Both the position numbers and the translations under genes were made by a program. This document shows positions 21,326 to 21,637 of a stretch of DNA of 21,637 bases, in pieces; positions within the stretch are counted from its first letter, which is position 1, and the number at the start of each line of letters is the position of its first letter. Below the pieces are notes generated by a model. The model did no database searches. It was not told where the DNA came from and worked only from the letters and a program-made list of their open reading frames with translations. The stretch comes from Actinomycetes bacterium (lineage in GTDB: Bacteria > Actinomycetota > Actinomycetes > Actinomycetales > Actinomycetaceae): assembly GCA_023387755.1 (NCBI GenBank), contig JAEWHO010000011.1, positions 1-21,637 of the forward strand, given 5' to 3'.

Positions 21326-21637
21326 GTGCATAATTTTAGCGTGGTTATTGGCTGCTATGGTATCTCCAATTAGTACCGCCGCCCCACTGGATTGTGGTCC
21401 CGGAATCAACGGCGTGCTGTGCGAAGGAAAGGAAATATATCCTGTGCCAATCCGTGGTGGTGGCGGTGGCGGTACTGGCGGGGGTGGTGGTAAAGACCGG
21501 GTGAAGTGGCCTCCTGTTGAGTTTCGTCCGGGGCAGTATTGTTTGGTTAAGCCGGGTTTTGGGGCGCGGGAGTGTCAGGATTTTGAGGTGGTGCCGGCTG
21601 ATCCGGTGAATCCGGTGGAGCCTGCGCCGGGGGAGCC
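21312..21637 (+). CDS. Secreted Gly-rich protein, cassette 2, 3' end outside the window
   Basis: The first 108 codons are visible, from the ATG at 21312, inside the end of the lipoprotein gene. Residues 1-24 are a signal peptide that shares little with that of cassette 1. Residues C28 and C37 (GVLCEG) keep the nine-residue spacing of C30/C39 in cassette 1. A poly-Gly linker (49-60) follows, then the constant block from Y76 (YCLVKPGFGAREC, with C77 and C88), identical in protein and DNA to cassette 1. A PKD domain is expected past the edge but not seen. The poly-Gly tract differs in length and sequence between the cassettes. Confidence 0.83.
   Translation, partial: MKAIKCIILAWLLAAMVSPISTAAPLDCGPGINGVLCEGKEIYPVPIRGGGGGGTGGGGGKDRVKWPPVEFRPGQYCLVKPGFGARECQDFEVVPADPVNPVEPAPGE
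21537..21637 (+). repeat. 101-bp exact repeat, copy 2, cut by the window edge
   Basis: Same sequence as 20054-20154; spacing between copies is 1,483 bases, close to the 1,495 of the other repeat, so the cassette unit is about 1.5 kb. Identity is still perfect at the last base. Confidence 0.95.

Overview
The window looks like a chromosome segment of a high-GC Actinomycetota bacterium, probably near Actinomycetaceae (an Actinotignum/Actinobaculum/Trueperella-type organism; the genus is a guess). Supporting signs are the actinobacterial isoprenyl synthase next to a hemolysin III gene, the fused AroK-AroB enzyme, a DUF222/HNH nuclease, frequent GTG starts, several apparently leaderless genes with a TANNNT box 6-8 bases before the start codon, and lipoprotein/PKD protein families.

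Layout. 1-2050: the 3' part of a multidomain protein with a gamma-glutamylcyclotransferase-like domain, then a GNAT acetyltransferase. 2103-3768: trhA and an Rv1086-like uppS, divergent, with a 15/16-base-spaced operator-like repeat between them. 3774-10681: a seven-gene minus-strand operon, xseA-xseB-pfkB-aroA-aroE-aroKB-aroQ, whose genes overlap or nearly touch. It couples exonuclease VII to four shikimate-pathway genes (five steps, because aroKB is a fusion) and a sugar kinase; aroC and a DAHP synthase are not in the window. 10775-11863: ispH. 11962-13074: rmuC. 13194-14701: a membrane-anchored esterase and a small partner that repeats the esterase's membrane module. 14832-16337: a DUF222/HNH protein. 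16476-17561: ychF, closed by a clear terminator.

From about 17,640 the composition becomes less GC-rich and the content turns accessory: a small membrane protein, a coding remnant that needs two compensating frame changes to read, and an unrecognised membrane-anchored protein. At the right end (19159-21637) lies a tandem array of two-gene cassettes. Each cassette is a DUF6318-like lipoprotein gene overlapping by exactly 14 bases a gene for a secreted, Gly-rich protein; the complete one has a PKD domain. The two cassettes share blocks of exact DNA identity (59 bp near the lipoprotein start, at least 101 bp in the secreted-protein gene). The segment between these blocks, which spans the lipoprotein C-terminus, the gene junction and the secreted-protein N-terminus, is strongly diverged. 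This constant-variable-constant mosaic is the most interesting feature, and it runs off the right edge.
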